Shown here: piece after piece, positions 62,859 to 64,000 of the stretch
Numbering within the stretch: the first letter of the stretch is position 1
How the letters are laid out: each line of letters starts with the position of its first letter
Source: Chloroflexota bacterium
GTDB lineage: Bacteria; Chloroflexota; Anaerolineae; Anaerolineales; Anaerolineaceae
DNA length: 64,000 bases
Direction of reading: 5' to 3'
Assembly (NCBI GenBank): GCA_029561345.1
Contig: JAKQJC010000001.1
Coordinates: forward strand, 1-64,000
Notes under the pieces: generated by a model
Databases searched by the model: none
What the model was told of the DNA's origin: nothing
Seen by the model: only the letters and a program-made list of their open reading frames with translations
Program-made: the position numbers and the translations under genes

Positions 62859-64000
62859 CAGGCATTCTCCTTACCATTTTTGCGTTCGGGCCGCGGTGTG
62901 GTGACAGGCGCGGGTTCCGCAAGGGGTGTCTGGCCGATGGTGACTTCAATCGAAGTGCGGCGGGCGCCAAGCGCTTTGTTGATTTCATCTGCGGAGGTGG
63001 CGAGGATGGCGTTGATGTCGGTGGCGCGGCGGATGCGGCTGGTCACTTCGTAGAGCAGGTATTGGCGTTCAATCTGCTTGCGCACCTGTTCGAGCAGGCG
63101 GGCGTTGATGACGATGGCCGCCATGGAGCCGCCGAGGGTGCCGAGCATATCGCGATCTTCTTCACCAAAGGCTGCCAGGTCATAGCTTTCAACATTGATC
63201 ACGCCGATGGCTTCGTCACCGAAGAAGAGCGGGGCGGCGATTTCTGAGCGGATGTTGTCATCCAGGGCCACATAGCGCGGATCGGTGCGGGTATCCTTCA
63301 CCCAGACCACTTTCCGTTCAGAGAGCGTGGAGCCGATGATACCCTGGCCGAGGCGCACACGGGTTTGTTCAATATTGGCCACCCGTTCATAACCAGCCCA
63401 GGCTTTCAGTTCAAGCATTTCAGTTTCCGGATTGAGCAGGAAAATGCCGATGTGGCTTTCTGGCAGAATGGTTCTCAAGCCGTCCACAATCACTTTCAGG
63501 GCGTCGGAAACAGACTGGCTGGCGGAGGCTGCCGTGGTGATTTCGTGCAGCAGGCGCTGCTGGAGCAGGTGACGCTGAGCATTGTCGTACAGGCTGGTGT
63601 TAGACACAGCCACAGCCACCTGGTCGGCAAGCACCTGAAGAATGGCGATGTCATCGGGCATGAAGGCGTTGATCTGAGTGGATTGCACATCCACTGCGCC
63701 AATGATTTTGTCGCCGGATTTCAGCGGAATGGCCAGCTCGGCGCGGGTATCGGGGAGCAGTGGGTTGGGACGGTGGGAGGGGTCATCGGTGACGTTGTTG
63801 GCCACCACAGGCTCACCGCGAGAGGTGGCCTGCCCCACCATGGATTTGGAGCCAACGCCCAGTTTGTGGCGGTTTTGCTTCATCTGCCGGCCGGCCTCAC
63901 CGGTTGACTCGCGCAGCACGGCAAATTCACCCAGCGGATCGAGCAGGAAGATGGAGGCGTGATAGAAGCCAAACCGTTCCTTGACCAGGTTCACCACCCG
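62858..64000 (-). CDS. GAF-domain protein, partial at the window edge
   Basis: At least 380 residues are visible; the gene continues past position 64000. The visible part starts inside a GAF domain (VKERFGFYHASIFLLDPLGE) and contains a second complete GAF (about residues 150-320). It ends with a helix-strand segment (INAILATSADEINKALGARR) and a charged tail. The apparent first Met is an internal GTG, so no start is in view. It has no output domain up to its stop, whose TGA shares one base with the next ATG. Confidence 0.8.
   Translation of the reverse strand, partial: RVVNLVKERFGFYHASIFLLDPLGEFAVLRESTGEAGRQMKQNRHKLGVGSKSMVGQATSRGEPVVANNVTDDPSHRPNPLLPDTRAELAIPLKSGDKIIGAVDVQSTQINAFMPDDIAILQVLADQVAVAVSNTSLYDNAQRHLLQQRLLHEITTAASASQSVSDALKVIVDGLRTILPESHIGIFLLNPETEMLELKAWAGYERVANIEQTRVRLGQGIIGSTLSERKVVWVKDTRTDPRYVALDDNIRSEIAAPLFFGDEAIGVINVESYDLAAFGEEDRDMLGTLGGSMAAIVINARLLEQVRKQIERQYLLYEVTSRIRRATDINAILATSADEINKALGARRTSIEVTIGQTPLAEPAPVTTPRPERKNGKENA

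Overview
The window looks like a piece of chromosome from a Chloroflexota bacterium, probably class Anaerolineae. This is inferred from the protein repertoire: very many multi-GAF sensor proteins, surface proteins with a single membrane anchor and Thr/Pro linkers, a CASTOR/POLLUX-type channel, an Elp3-like radical-SAM acetyltransferase and an UMF1-type transporter. No marker-gene search was possible. No prophage, insertion sequence or CRISPR array was seen.

Layout. 1-3907 (+) is a conserved translation/transcription block: the end of tuf, rpmG, tRNA-Trp, secE, nusG, rplK, rplA, rplJ, rplL. It carries two L1-type operators and an L10-type attenuator. 4029-18992 (+) is mixed: a kinase/Ig-like/formylglycine-enzyme fusion, a CASTOR-like channel coupled to malic enzyme, RNase Z, a glycosyltransferase, a PhoB/PhoR-like pair and an Elp3-like protein. 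A small XRE regulator and a methyltransferase lie on the minus strand. 19180-23758 (-) runs gmk, rhomboid protease, a macro-TIR fusion, a NUDIX hydrolase, a TerY-like vWA protein and a PP2C phosphatase. 23840-27367 holds an FmdB-like protein, HemW, an L,D-transpeptidase (-) and a decayed glycosyltransferase. 27395-35683 (-) is metabolic and envelope housekeeping: a conserved unknown, pepA, a phosphoesterase, proC, an rRNA-methyltransferase-like protein, a UbiA-type prenyltransferase and a LysM protein. 36045-42868 holds a zinc-ribbon protein, uvrA (-), an MFS transporter and murJ.

42900-64000 is a signalling region. On the plus strand a membrane-anchored surface protein precedes two tightly packed sensor kinases. 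On the minus strand a roughly 16-kb run of seven closely packed genes enters from the right edge: three GAF proteins without an output domain, a ParA ATPase, a 1,962-residue GAF histidine kinase with a receiver domain, a threonine synthase fused to a receiver domain, and an EamA transporter.

The strongest candidates for undescribed biology are (i) the macro-TIR / NUDIX / TerY / PP2C cassette at 19180-22366, whose missing kinase partner may be the fusion protein at 4029-7301, and (ii) the threonine synthase-receiver fusion at 49240-50916, which ends a sensory operon and suggests phosphorylation control of amino-acid synthesis. Smaller findings include genes that appear to be transcribed without a leader and a recurring extended -10 promoter type.
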